From Alphaproteobacteria bacterium (GTDB lineage: Bacteria; Pseudomonadota; Alphaproteobacteria; Caulobacterales; Caulobacteraceae): DNA of 64,000 nucleotides. The notes under the pieces were generated by a model that saw only the letters and a list, made by a program, of their open reading frames with translations, did not search any database and had not been told where the DNA came from. Where the stretch lies: assembly GCA_025359785.1 (NCBI GenBank), contig JANYET010000074.1, positions 1 to 64,000 of the forward strand, in the 5' to 3' direction. Of the stretch, positions 8,035 to 17,465 are shown one piece after another. The translations under genes and the position numbers were made by a program. The number at the start of each line of letters is the position of its first letter. The first letter of the stretch is position 1.

Positions 8035-9081
8035 CTAGACCCGAGCCTGCGTCGGGTGGCGGAAACCTGGGCGGCGAGCCCGGCGCATCGCCGCGCCGAT
8101 GCCGCCAAAGCCCACCAGCAGCATGGCCCAGGCGGCCGGTTCCGGCACGCCGCCGGCCGTCGGGACCAGCGGGGCGTTCACCCCGCCCACCGACAGGCTG
8201 TACTGGCTGAGGTCCAGGCCCGCGTTGAAGAAGATCTGCGGATCGATATAGGCGTCCAGCGTGCCCGGGTAGTAGCCGAGGTTGGGCGGGCCGGCGTTGG
8301 CGGAAGCCGAAAGCGTGATGGCGCTGTAGAAGTCCAGGCCGTTGCCGCCGGCGAACTCCAGGCCGTTCGCGAAGTTGAGGCCCAGGTTGTAGCCGCCCGC
8401 GTCGCAGCCGCCGGGGGCGCCCCCATAGTTGATCAGCGAGCAGGCGCGGCTGAAGCTGTCGACCAGGCTGGCCCCCGCGCCGGTGCCGGTGGTGGCGCTG
8501 ACCGAGCCCCACGATGCGCCGGTGGCGGTCAGGCTGTACTGGCCCTCGACGTGGGCGATGCCGCCGTCCACGCCGATCATCGCGGTGAGCGCGTCGGCCG
8601 CGGCCTGGGTGTTGGCGTGCAGCGTCACGAGATAGCCGAGCGAGAGGCTGCCGCGCGCGACGATGTCGAAGCCGGGGAAGTTCGGGTCCTGCGGCGTCAG
8701 CGCGGTGGCCGTGACGCGGACCGCGGCCAGCGGGTCCAGCGTCGGCTGCAGGGTGATGTTGTTGAGCGCGCCGCCGACCGACAGCGTGCGGCCGTCGCCG
8801 CCGATAGGATGGTAAGCGCCGCCGCCGAAGAAGGTGGTCTGGCCGTTCTGGTAGTAGCCCTGCTGGTACTGCGGGTTCTGGATCGTGCCCAGGGCCACGA
8901 AATAGGTGCCGTTGGTGGTGACCGCGGCGGGAATGCCGGGCAGCGGCGGGGGCAGTTGCGGTCCGATGGGCCCGCACCCGTCATCGCATTCGCCCGCGAA
9001 GGCCGGGGCGGCCGAGAAGGCCATCAGGGCCACGACGGCCGAGCCGGCCAGGGCCGCTGCGGCCCGCATGCTGAGTTTCAT
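8035..9081 (-). CDS. PEPxxWA-CTERM sorting domain protein
   Basis: A 348-residue secreted protein with a signal peptide (MKLSMRAAAALAGSAVVALM, cleavage near AFAGE). A short cysteine pair follows (ECDDGCGPIGP), then a long glycine/alanine-rich, beta-type repetitive middle. It ends with GVPEPAAWAMLLVGFGGIG and a basic tail, the exosortase-type sorting signal. No enzymatic motif is visible. It is probably surface-attached or released after processing. It is transcribed alone: the next upstream gene on this strand starts at 10057 and ends 187 bp away. Confidence 0.85.
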   Translation of the reverse strand: MKLSMRAAAALAGSAVVALMAFSAAPAFAGECDDGCGPIGPQLPPPLPGIPAAVTTNGTYFVALGTIQNPQYQQGYYQNGQTTFFGGGAYHPIGGDGRTLSVGGALNNITLQPTLDPLAAVRVTATALTPQDPNFPGFDIVARGSLSLGYLVTLHANTQAAADALTAMIGVDGGIAHVEGQYSLTATGASWGSVSATTGTGAGASLVDSFSRACSLINYGGAPGGCDAGGYNLGLNFANGLEFAGGNGLDFYSAITLSASANAGPPNLGYYPGTLDAYIDPQIFFNAGLDLSQYSLSVGGVNAPLVPTAGGVPEPAAWAMLLVGFGGIGAAMRRARRPGFRHPTQARV

Positions 9082-9268
9082 CGCACAATCTCCAATGCCG
9101 GGACGACGAAAGCCCCCAGCCAGCGATGGTGATTGCAGACGGCGACCGGCGCCGCCATTGCCTAAAGAGGCAGGTCGAACCAGGTTTTTCCCCGAAAAAC
9201 CCCTGTCGCGGGAATCTTTCCCGCGCGTGGTGAATTGCAGTCCTTCTAGGCGCGGCTCACATGCCGGC

Positions 9269-10057
9269 TCAAATGGCGGTGCGCAGGGTCAGCAGCTCTG
9301 GGAACAGCTTCCGGTCCAGCGCCTTGACCAGGTAGGAGACGCCGTCGGAGCCGCCGGTGCCGCGCTTGAAGCCGATGATCCGCTCGACGGTTTTCATATG
9401 GGTGAAGCGCCACTGCTGGAGGCGATACTCCAGGTCGACGAGCTTTTCGCCGAGTTCGTAGAGGTCCCAGTAGCGGTCGGTGTTGCGGTAGATGTCGAGC
9501 CAGGCGGCCTCGACCTGGGGGCTGGCCTCGTAGGGCAGGGTCCAGTCGCGGTTGAGGCGGGCCTGGGGAATCGCGAAGCCGCGACGGGCCAGCAGGCGCA
9601 GCGCCTCGTCGTAGAGGCTGGGCTGGGCGAGCGTCGCGGCGAGGTCGGCGTGGCGGGCCGAGCCCTGGTCATGCACCTCGAGCATCGCGCGGTCCTTGGC
9701 GCCCAGCAGGAACTCGAGCTGGCGGTACTGGACGGACTGGAAGCCGGAGCTGGCACCCAGGGCCTCGCGGAAGTTGGCGTAGTCGCCCGGCGTCATGGTG
9801 GCCAGGATCTCCCAGGCCTGGATCATATGGGCCTGGATGCGGGCGACGCGCGACAGGGTCTTGAAGGCCGCGCGCAGGTCGTCGGCGGCGACATGGGCCC
9901 GAGCCGAGGCGATCTCGTGGATCGACAGCTTCAGCCAAAGCTCGGTGGCCTGGTGGATGACGATGAACAGCAGCTCGTCATGCTCCTCCGTCGCCCGGGC
10001 CTGGGCGGAGAGCAGGGTGTCGAGCCGCAGGTAGTCGCCGTAGTCCATGGCCCGCAC
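9269..10057 (-). CDS. kynA: Tryptophan 2,3-dioxygenase
   Basis: A 262-residue cytosolic haem enzyme that opens the indole ring of L-tryptophan to N-formylkynurenine, the first step of the kynurenine pathway. The N-terminal MDYGDYLRLDTLL, the substrate-site FIVIHQATELW (His35) and the haem ligand His220 in FTHMKTVERIIGFKRG are all present. The glycine loop reads GTGGSDG rather than the usual GTGGSSG. The start is GTG 10057, preceded by AGGGG at good spacing; ATG 10048 is the alternative. No other kynurenine-pathway gene is nearby. It lies 21 bp downstream of the exported methyltransferase-like gene, so they may be cotranscribed. Confidence 0.93.
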   Translation of the reverse strand: MRAMDYGDYLRLDTLLSAQARATEEHDELLFIVIHQATELWLKLSIHEIASARAHVAADDLRAAFKTLSRVARIQAHMIQAWEILATMTPGDYANFREALGASSGFQSVQYRQLEFLLGAKDRAMLEVHDQGSARHADLAATLAQPSLYDEALRLLARRGFAIPQARLNRDWTLPYEASPQVEAAWLDIYRNTDRYWDLYELGEKLVDLEYRLQQWRFTHMKTVERIIGFKRGTGGSDGVSYLVKALDRKLFPELLTLRTAI

Positions 10058-10078
10058 GGGACCCCTATTTCGGAGAGG

Positions 10079-10807
10079 CTATTTCGGCTTCCTGAAGCGC
10101 AGCAGGAACTGGTCGGTCTTGCCGCGGACGGAGGGATGGAAGACGAACTTCGTATGGTCGTCGGCGGGATTGCGCAGGATGTCGCTCTCGGCGTCGAGCC
10201 TGAAGCCGGCGGCCAGGATGTCTTCCTTGGCCTTGGCCTCCTCGATGCGGTGGCGGCCTTCGGTCCCGGTGAGACCCGCACCCGCCGCGTCGGCGTGGTC
10301 GAGCACGACGTAGACGCCGCCGGGCTTGAGGGCCGCGAACACCTGCTTGTTGAAGGCGGCCACGTCGGCCGGGCCCATGAACTTGTCGTAGAGGTCATGG
10401 TAGTTCTGGCGGATGAAGACGGCGTCCAGGCCCTTGGGCAGGTCCATGGCGTTCACCGGCGGCGTGGTGACCACGATATTGCCGTAGGCCGGGTCGCTGG
10501 CGGTCTTGTTGAGCATGCCGACGACTTCCGGGTGGGCCTTGACCACCTCGGCGGGCATCACCGCGTAGAGCTTGCCCTTGGGGCCCACGGCCTGGCTGAG
10601 CGCGCGCACGAAGCGGCCGGCGACGATGTCGGCGACCTTGGCGCCGGGCTTGAGCTGCATGAAGGCGATGACCTCCGGGCCCTTCATGCCGGGGTCGGTC
10701 AGGGCGTCCTGGCCGGCGGCGGGCGGCTGGGCGTAGGTCGCCGTGGCGGGCAGGCCCAGGGCAAGGACGGCGAGCGCGGCGGCGGCGAGGAAGGTTCTGC
10801 GCGACAT
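10079..10807 (-). CDS. Exported class I methyltransferase-like protein
   Basis: A 242-residue protein starting at ATG 10807 (MSRRTFLAAAALAVLALGLP) with an N-terminal export signal and cleavage near TYAQP. The rest is a Rossmann-type SAM methyltransferase fold: VADIVAGRFVRALSQAV at the cofactor loop (the usual glycines partly replaced), LKPGGVYVVLDH and a C-terminal KTDQFLLRFRKP strand. It matches the periplasmic predicted-methyltransferase family (COG4798). How a periplasmic enzyme would obtain SAM is unclear, so function is open. It precedes kynA by 21 bp on the same strand. Confidence 0.7.
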   Translation of the reverse strand: MSRRTFLAAAALAVLALGLPATATYAQPPAAGQDALTDPGMKGPEVIAFMQLKPGAKVADIVAGRFVRALSQAVGPKGKLYAVMPAEVVKAHPEVVGMLNKTASDPAYGNIVVTTPPVNAMDLPKGLDAVFIRQNYHDLYDKFMGPADVAAFNKQVFAALKPGGVYVVLDHADAAGAGLTGTEGRHRIEEAKAKEDILAAGFRLDAESDILRNPADDHTKFVFHPSVRGKTDQFLLRFRKPK

Positions 10808-11017
10808 GGGACGTCTCCGGGTTGTTCGGGCGTGAGCTTGCACCGGATCGGGCCGGCTCACCAGTTCCACATCGCGCCGCCGCGACGGACTGAGGCGCAG
10901 GCCTGAGCACGGCGTTATTTCAAGGAGGCGCCCGACCTACGGGCCGGGTCTCCCTGAGCGCTCCCGGGCCCCCAACCACACCCGGGGGCGTTCTTGGTTG
11001 AGAGCGTCGGGCTGGAT
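10808..11017. other. Intergenic region with weak hairpin
   Basis: The 210 bp between two minus-strand genes holds the 3' end of the reductase transcript and the promoter of the methyltransferase gene. GCCCCC and GGGGGC (about 10970-10991) can pair but lack a clear U-run on the minus strand. No gene is supported here. Confidence 0.35.
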
Positions 11018-12055
11018 TCAGAGCGTTGGGTCGGGGCTCACCTGCACCAGCATCTTGCCGAAATTGCCGCCCTTCAGCAGCTCGGCGAAGGCGGCCGGGA
11101 TGGTTTCCAGACCCTGGCGGATATCCTCGCGGTAGCGCACCTGGCCGGCGGCCGCCCAGGCGCCCATGTCGCGCAGGAACTGGGCCTCGTGGCCGGCCAC
11201 GAAGTCGCCGACGAAGAGGTCCTTGACGGTGACGTTCCGGGTACGGAAGATCTCCGCGCCCCGGGCCACCAGGGCGGCGCGGGCGTCGGTCCCTTCGGCG
11301 TCGCCGTAGTGGGCGATCAGGCCGCAGAGGGTCATCCGGGCGCCGATGTTGAAGAGCGGCAGGACCGCGTCGAAGACCGCGCCGCCGACGTTCTCGAAAT
11401 AGACATCGACGCCGGCCGGGCAGGCGGCGGCGAGGTCGGCGGCGAAGGTGGGGCTGAGGTGGGAGACGCAGGCGTCGAAGCCGAGCTCCTCGGTGACGAA
11501 GCGGCATTTCTCTTCGCGGCCGGCGATGCCGACGACGCGGGCGCCGCGCAGGCGGGCGAGCTGGCCCGCGATCTGTCCGACGCCGCCGGAGGCCGCGGAG
11601 ACGACGGCGGTTTCGCCGGCCTTGGGTTCGGCCTGCAGGATCATGCCAGCGTAGGCGGTGAGGCCCAGCATGCCGAGCACGCCCACCGCCTGGGAGATGC
11701 GGCCCAGCGCCGGGTCGAGCTTGCGCGGGATCATGTAGCCGGGCCGAGCGACGCCTGCGCCCATCAGGCCGTATTCCGACCAGCCGTTGGTGTTGAACAC
11801 CAGGTCGCCGGCCGCGAAGCCCTCCATCTGGCTCTCGACCACCTGGCTGACGGTGCGGGCGTGGCAGGGCGCGCCGGCCGGCTCGACGCCGCGCTTCTTG
11901 TAGCCCCACTGGTAGGGGTCGAGGGAGACGTAGATCGTTCGCGTCAGCGCCTGGCCGGGGCCGGGCACAGGCATCGCCGCCGTGCGCAGTTCAAAGGTCT
12001 CCGGCGTCGGCCAGGGATCGAGCGGGCGGTCGGCGAGCGTCCAGAAGCGGTTCAT
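11018..12055 (-). CDS. NADP-dependent medium-chain oxidoreductase (CurA/leukotriene B4 dehydrogenase-like)
   Basis: A 345-residue zinc-independent MDR enzyme. The N-terminal half is the GroES-like catalytic domain (SLDPYQWGYKKRG). The Rossmann motif is VSAASGGVGQIAGQLARL, followed by GRVVGIAG-type strands, YFENVGG and the C-terminal KMLVQVSPDP. The family reduces alpha,beta-unsaturated ketones or aldehydes with NADPH. The start is ATG 12055 (MNRFWTLADRP). It is the last gene of a probable minus-strand operon after the secreted protein ending at 12101, with 45 bp between, so its metabolic partner cannot be inferred from context. Confidence 0.85.
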   Translation of the reverse strand: MNRFWTLADRPLDPWPTPETFELRTAAMPVPGPGQALTRTIYVSLDPYQWGYKKRGVEPAGAPCHARTVSQVVESQMEGFAAGDLVFNTNGWSEYGLMGAGVARPGYMIPRKLDPALGRISQAVGVLGMLGLTAYAGMILQAEPKAGETAVVSAASGGVGQIAGQLARLRGARVVGIAGREEKCRFVTEELGFDACVSHLSPTFAADLAAACPAGVDVYFENVGGAVFDAVLPLFNIGARMTLCGLIAHYGDAEGTDARAALVARGAEIFRTRNVTVKDLFVGDFVAGHEAQFLRDMGAWAAAGQVRYREDIRQGLETIPAAFAELLKGGNFGKMLVQVSPDPTL

Positions 12056-12061
12056 GGGGCC

Positions 12062-12096
12062 ACCGTAGCCTCCTCTCACCCCGCGAAGCGAGAGGG
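12062..12096. repeat. Short hairpin between genes
   Basis: CCTCTC pairs with GAGAGG around a short GC-rich loop in the 45-bp gap between two minus-strand genes. It resembles the end of the dispersed palindromic elements seen elsewhere in the window. It may weaken transcription into the reductase gene. Confidence 0.35.
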
Positions 12097-12100
12097 GAGA

Positions 12101-12886
12101 CTAGGGCGTCCTGGGCAGACTGAAGAGGGCGCGGTCGGGGGGGGCGAAGATGACGGTGTCGATCTGGCGGTCCTGCGGCGGCCCCGCGCCTTCGATGCGG
12201 GCGTGGAAGGCGACGAGCAGGGGCCCCACCTTGCGGTAATCGGAGAGCTCGGTGGTGACCGGCCGCGGCGTGGTGCGGTCGACGATGCGGGCGAGCCGGT
12301 GGGTGGCGCGGTCGAACCAGAGCTCGCGGGCAGCCCCGCTCCAGGGCTGGACATTGATCACGTCGAAGGTGCGGCCGTGGAGCTGGCGGGGCCCGAGGGT
12401 CTCGCCATGGGCGTCGAAGCGGCTGGTGTAGAAGATCCCACCGCCGCCCAGGAAGGCCTCGGTGCGGATCTGGGCGGCCTGGGCGCGATCGTCGATGGGG
12501 GTGGAGGCGCCGCCGGGCGAAATTGTCCAGCCGCCCTGGCCGTTGAAGCCGCGGACGCTGACGCCGCCACCCTGGCTTTCCGGGCCATGGGTCTCGATCC
12601 GCGAGCCGTAACGCAGGGTGTCGAACCAGGCCTCATAGGCCCAAGAGCCGCCCGGGCCGCCGATGTGGCCGGTTTCGTGCCAGCCACGCAGCAGGCTCCA
12701 GCCGGCGCCGCCGGTGGCGGCCCGGGCGCGGGCGAGAATCTGTTGCGCGCCGGCGGAATAGCCCTGCTGCACCCTGGCCTTCCGCGCCGCGGCGTCGGCG
12801 GGCGTGGCGGCGCAGGCGAGCGCCAGGGCCGCGGCGGTCGCGATCGTTCGGAGCGCCACGATCATCGGGCCCGCAAGCTTGTCCAT
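12101..12886 (-). CDS. Secreted LolA-like hypothetical protein
   Basis: A 261-residue protein with a signal peptide (MIVALRTIATAAALALACA, cleavage near ADAAA). The mature part begins with a helix (QQILARARAATGGAGW) and continues as beta strands with GGVSVRGFNGQGGWTISPGG and a DRATHRLARIVDR segment. This pattern is common in periplasmic LolA-like domains, including those fused to retropepsin-like or M1-type proteins, but no catalytic motif is seen. ATG 12886 is used; ATG 12865 would give a tidier signal peptide. It follows the NlpC/P60 gene by 27 bp and is probably cotranscribed with it. Confidence 0.6.
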   Translation of the reverse strand: MDKLAGPMIVALRTIATAAALALACAATPADAAARKARVQQGYSAGAQQILARARAATGGAGWSLLRGWHETGHIGGPGGSWAYEAWFDTLRYGSRIETHGPESQGGGVSVRGFNGQGGWTISPGGASTPIDDRAQAAQIRTEAFLGGGGIFYTSRFDAHGETLGPRQLHGRTFDVINVQPWSGAARELWFDRATHRLARIVDRTTPRPVTTELSDYRKVGPLLVAFHARIEGAGPPQDRQIDTVIFAPPDRALFSLPRTP

Positions 12887-12913
12887 AAGCAGGCGAACTT
12901 CAGACCCAGCATA

Positions 12914-13803
12914 CTAGGCGATCCGCCGATAGGCGGTCGGCATTCCCACGCCCGCCGCGTCGATCCGGGCAATCGCCCCCTCGAGCGGCTCGATGGCCAC
13001 CGCCATGTGGAACCCGTTGGCGTGGACGATGCGGCTCGCGTCGAGGCCGATCGCTACGTGGCCATTCCAGAACACCAGGTCACCGCGCCCGAAGTCGCCG
13101 GGCGAAATCTCGTGGCCCAGCGCCGCCTGCTGGTCGGCGTCGCGTGGACAGGCGATGCCGCAGGCGAACAGCCCCGCCTGCACCAGCCCCGAACAGTCGA
13201 GCCCAAGGCTCTCACGCCCGCCCCAGAGGTAGGGCGCCCCCAAGAACCGCTCGGCGACGCCGGCCCAGTCGGTCTCGAAGACCCCGATGGGCGTCAGGTG
13301 GTCCGCCGTCATCCAGCCCGCGCCCGCCACCTTGGCGAGCCGGCCGTCCAGGTCCTCGACCGTCACCAGGGCGTTCATCGAATAGGGTCCGCGGGCCTGG
13401 CTCTTGATGCTTGGTCCGGCGAAGGCGTAGGTGCGGATCGCCGAAATGCGGTGGGTCGGTCGGCCGTCCCCCTCGCCGTCGCCCTCGCCGTCGCCCGTGG
13501 GGGTGGCCGCCAGCGGACGCAGGCCGGAGGCGGCCACGAAGCCCACATAGCCGTCGCGCGGCGCCTGGCCCCAAAGATAGGCGCCTTCCTCCTCGATGAC
13601 CTCGAAGGGTTCCCCGAACAGCAGCTGGTTGATCTGTTCGGACGCCGCGTCGGGCGCCTTGTGAAGTCCGGCGGCCGGCAGGGCGCAGACCATGGTCTTA
13701 GGGTCCAGATAGACTTCGGCGCGCACGATCCCCTCGAGCGACCGGCCGGCGACGCCATCTCGCAAGGGGGTCACGCGCCCATCCCTTTCGGCAAACACGC
13801 CCA

Positions 13804-13804
<1 letters not shown>
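12914..13804 (-). CDS. NlpC/P60 family peptidoglycan endopeptidase
   Basis: A 296-residue protein. About residues 35-175 form SH3-type domains (LHKAPDAASEQINQLLFGE, then YVGFVAASGL). The catalytic NlpC/P60 domain follows, with Cys204 (LDCSGLVQ), His249 (WNGHVAIG) and a third polar residue, His261 (IVHANGF). The family cuts gamma-D-glutamyl-diaminopimelate bonds in cell-wall peptides. The GTG at 13804 overlaps the TAG of the aminopeptidase gene by one base, implying translational coupling; GTG 13798 is the alternative. No signal peptide is seen, so it may act on imported murein peptides, consistent with its coupling to a cytosolic aminopeptidase. Confidence 0.87.
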
Positions 13805-15228
<1,424 letters not shown>

Positions 15229-15587
15229 AAGCGCACTCCTATCACGAAAGGGACTGGTCACGGGAGGGACTGGCCCTCTCCTAGGCTCATCTCAGCCCGT
15301 CTCGCAACAGGTCGGCGCAGCGCGCCAGCGCCTTCGACGGCTGAGTTGGAGCGCGAGCTATCTACCATCCTGCTCGTCATTCTCGGCCCAAGAGCGCAGC
15401 GACGCCGTGCCGGGAATCCAGGAACGCTGGCGATGCAGGACGAGGCTCGGCGCCGCGGTGTTTCCCACAGCGCGCGTCGGCGTTTCTGGATGCCCCCGGG
15501 TCGCGCGCGGCGCGACCCGCCCGAGGGCAGACCCACAAGGGACGGTCATGACGCGCTTTGGGTAGGTCAACCTGAGCGCCTAACGCG
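15229..15587. repeat. Intergenic region with REP-like palindromes
   Basis: A 359-bp gap. From about 15376 to 15552 it contains paired palindromic segments around CCAGGAACGC and GCGTTTCTGG, and a tight hairpin GGGTCGCGCGCGGCGCGACCC-like block near 15498. It looks like a dispersed extragenic element, like those at 6675 and 54139. No gene is supported in it. The first part carries the promoter of the aminopeptidase operon. Confidence 0.45.
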
Positions 15588-16097
15588 CTAGAGGCGCGCC
15601 ACCAGAGCCGAGGCCGGGAAGGCCATCAGGGCGCCCAGCGCGATCGCCACCCCATAGGGCACGTTCTCGCCGGGCTGAGCCAGCCGCGCGAACCATGCCG
15701 GGCCGGCCGGGACGAAGGGACGCACATAGATCGAGCGCAGGCCCAGCAGGCCCACCGCCAACGCGCCGCCGGCCATGCCGGTGATCGCCAGATAGCTGAT
15801 CGCCGCGGGCCAGCCGAGCCAGAGCGCGGCGGCGGCGAACAGCTTGGCGTCGCCGCCGCCGATCCAGCCCAGCGCGAACATGCCCATGCCGGTTGCGAGC
15901 GCCACGCCGCCGATGCCGAGGTTCAGGCCGATGACGCTGAGCGGCAGGCCGAGCGCCAGGGCGACCGGCGGAAAGCCGGCCAGCAGGGCCAGGGAGATCC
16001 AGTTGGGAATCGTGTAGCTGGTCGCGTCGCGCAGGGCCGCGACGATCACCAGCACCGGAAAGATCAAGAGCAGCAGGGATTGCAGGGCGTGGATCAT
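15588..16097 (-). CDS. cpaA: Prepilin peptidase CpaA (A24 family)
   Basis: A 169-residue inner-membrane aspartic protease that cleaves Flp-type prepilins for the tad pilus. The two catalytic aspartates are visible: Asp24 in LRDATSYTIPN and Asp83 in GWIGGGDAKLF (GxGD motif). Five to six hydrophobic segments fill the rest. The start is ATG 16097. It lies downstream of two Flp pilin genes on the same strand, with a strong terminator between, so expression is either read-through or from its own weak promoter. The rest of the cpa assembly genes are not in the window. Confidence 0.9.
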   Translation of the reverse strand: MIHALQSLLLLIFPVLVIVAALRDATSYTIPNWISLALLAGFPPVALALGLPLSVIGLNLGIGGVALATGMGMFALGWIGGGDAKLFAAAALWLGWPAAISYLAITGMAGGALAVGLLGLRSIYVRPFVPAGPAWFARLAQPGENVPYGVAIALGALMAFPASALVARL

Positions 16098-16185
16098 GGC
16101 GGTGGCTCCGTAACGCCCCGACCTTAGAGCCTGCCGGTGAACGGAGCGTTTCGCGGTCCGCACGACCCCATGCCATGCCCCGCTC

Positions 16186-16218
16186 AAACAAAACCCCCGG
16201 CGATCGCTCGCCGGGGGT
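16186..16218 (-). terminator. Rho-independent terminator after the Flp pilin genes
   Basis: A perfect 11-bp stem (16193-16203 with 16208-16218) closes a 4-base loop. On the minus strand it is followed by a T-rich run (TTTTGTTTG). It lies 25 bp after the stop of the first pilin gene and before cpaA. It would separate high pilin expression from low peptidase expression. Confidence 0.85.
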
Positions 16219-16242
16219 GTCTTGGGCTCGACTGGATCGCGA

Positions 16243-16410
16243 CTAAGCGGGCAGCGAGTCCGATACCTTCTGGAAGGTGCCCGACAGCTTGGTGCCCATC
16301 GCTCCGACCGCGACCGCGAGGACCACGGCGACGAGGGCCGCGATCAGGCCGTACTCAATAGCGGTGGCGCCGGACTGATCCTTCAGGAAGCGATTAACAA
16401 ACCGGAACAT
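16243..16410 (-). CDS. pilA: Flp/PilA family type IVb pilin
   Basis: A 55-residue Flp pilin. A short basic leader (MFRFVNRFLKDQSG) is followed by the processing and assembly motif GATAIEYGLIAALVAVV and a hydrophobic helix, then a polar tail (KLSGTFQKVSDSLPA). CpaA would cleave after the glycine. The start is ATG 16410, preceded by AAGGAG. It lies 25 bp downstream of the second pilin, so the two are probably one transcript that ends at the terminator at 16186-16218. Confidence 0.93.
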   Translation of the reverse strand: MFRFVNRFLKDQSGATAIEYGLIAALVAVVLAVAVGAMGTKLSGTFQKVSDSLPA

Positions 16411-16435
16411 AGGCAACTCCTTCTGGCGATGGGCC

Positions 16436-16603
16436 TTAGGCTGGAAGCGCCGCGGTGACCTTGCCGAAGGTCGTCGTCAACTTGCCGCTCATCGCTGTCA
16501 GAGCGGTTACCAGAGCTACGGCGACAAGGGCGGCGATCAGGCCATATTCAATGGCCGTGGCACCGGATTCATCGGTGATGAAGCGCGAAACGAACTTGGA
16601 CAA
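16436..16603 (-). CDS. pilA: Second Flp/PilA family pilin with TTG start
   Basis: A 55-residue Flp pilin paralogue (SKFVSRFITDESG, GATAIEYGLIAALVAVA, tail KLTTTFGKVTAALPA). The only in-frame start with a Shine-Dalgarno is TTG at 16603: AAGGAG lies seven bases upstream, and an ATG at 16610 is out of frame. The frame is closed just upstream by TGA. The variable part is the second half of the helix (ALVTALTAMS against VLAVAVGAMG in the neighbour). It is the promoter-proximal pilin, next to the AT-rich control region 16604-16880. Confidence 0.9.
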   Translation of the reverse strand: MSKFVSRFITDESGATAIEYGLIAALVAVALVTALTAMSGKLTTTFGKVTAALPA

Positions 16604-16695
16604 AACTCATCTCCTTCTAAGCGAGCAGTGATTTTGGGGCTTCAAGCGGGATTGCCTGCTCACCCGGATTACAGCCTCAAGATCGCAGAGTTGGC

Positions 16696-16710
16696 TTAAT
16701 CGTCAGTAAA
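16696..16710. promoter_or_regulatory. CtrA-box-like site upstream of the pilins
   Basis: TTAA-N7-TAAA matches the CtrA consensus TTAA-N7-TTAA at 7 of 8 bases and lies 93 bp before the TTG of the promoter-proximal pilin. CtrA activates pilA in Caulobacter, so the site is plausible; a chance match in AT-rich DNA is also possible. Confidence 0.35.
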
Positions 16711-16823
16711 TATCGGCGTTGAGACAATAACTTTCTTTGGTAAATTGATTTTTACCATTATTTTCGATTAACCTAGGTGTCGTTTGCAGAAAAAAATCGG
16801 CATGTTGCTCAATTATGATCGAC

Positions 16824-16838
16824 TTAAAGCTTGATTAG
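16824..16838. promoter_or_regulatory. CtrA-box-like site upstream of TadE
   Basis: TTAA-N7-TTAG, 7 of 8 bases of the CtrA consensus, 43 bp before the GTG start of the TadE-like gene. It suggests cell-cycle control shared with the divergent pilins, but it lies in AT-rich DNA. Confidence 0.35.
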
Positions 16839-16880
16839 CTACGGTTCTGATACTGTTCTAACAGTTTCCGAGAGAATGCC

Positions 16881-17465
16881 GTGCCCCAGCTCCCCTCTTC
16901 ACGCCTTCGTCGTTTCGCCGGCCGTTTCGCGCACGCCGAGCGCGGCGCGACGATGGTCGAGTTTGCCCTCATCAGTCTGCCCCTACTCGTGATGATCTTC
17001 GGGTTGCTGGAATTGGGCCTGGTTTTCCTGGTCACCACGACTCTCGACAACGCCACCCAATCGGCTGCGCGCCAGATTCGAACCGGGGAGTTTCAAAACA
17101 CCGCAATCCCAACCAAGGCGAATTTCAAAGCCCTAGTGTGCGCGCGAATGTCGTGGCTTCAGCCGCAGTGCGCGACCGCGCTGTGGCTCGACGTCCGCAC
17201 CTTCGCGGACTTCAACAGTCTTGCGGCGTTGCCGCCGCCGAGTGCGGCCACCTTTAATCCGAACGCGCTCTGCTTCTCGGCGGGCGCCCCGACCGACATC
17301 GTCCTGGTGCGCGGCTATTTTCAATGGGATCTGATCACGCCGCTGCTGTTGCCGATGTTTGAGAACATGGGCGGAGGATCGGGCAAGCGCCTGATCTCCT
17401 CGACCACTGCCTTCCGGAACGAGCCGTTCAACGACAACCCGCCGGTGGGAGCGAAATGCACGTGA
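16881..17465 (+). CDS. TadE-like pseudopilin / pilus assembly protein
   Basis: A 194-residue protein starting at GTG 16881 with a GAGAG sequence upstream. After a basic leader it has the TadE motif (ERGATMVEFALISLPLLVMIF) and a single hydrophobic helix, then an extracytoplasmic domain with three to four cysteines (VCARMSW, QCATALW, ALCFSAG, AKCT). TadE-type proteins are minor pseudopilins of the tad system, processed by the prepilin peptidase. The stop overlaps the next gene by 10 bp, indicating one operon. Confidence 0.87.
   Translation: MPQLPSSRLRRFAGRFAHAERGATMVEFALISLPLLVMIFGLLELGLVFLVTTTLDNATQSAARQIRTGEFQNTAIPTKANFKALVCARMSWLQPQCATALWLDVRTFADFNSLAALPPPSAATFNPNALCFSAGAPTDIVLVRGYFQWDLITPLLLPMFENMGGGSGKRLISSTTAFRNEPFNDNPPVGAKCT

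Larger units (their letters stand above)
16604..16880. promoter_or_regulatory. AT-rich divergent control region of the pilus genes
   Basis: The 277 bp between the pilin genes (minus) and TadE (plus) are clearly AT-rich compared with the genome and hold no gene. They contain two near matches to the CtrA box TTAA-N7-TTAA (listed separately). Both divergent promoters must lie here. Confidence 0.6.

Noticed and set aside
8906..10906. A 666-codon plus-strand frame over kynA and the exported methyltransferase gene.
   Set aside because: Antisense to two recognised enzymes, with a biased His/Gln/Gly composition typical of a shadow frame.
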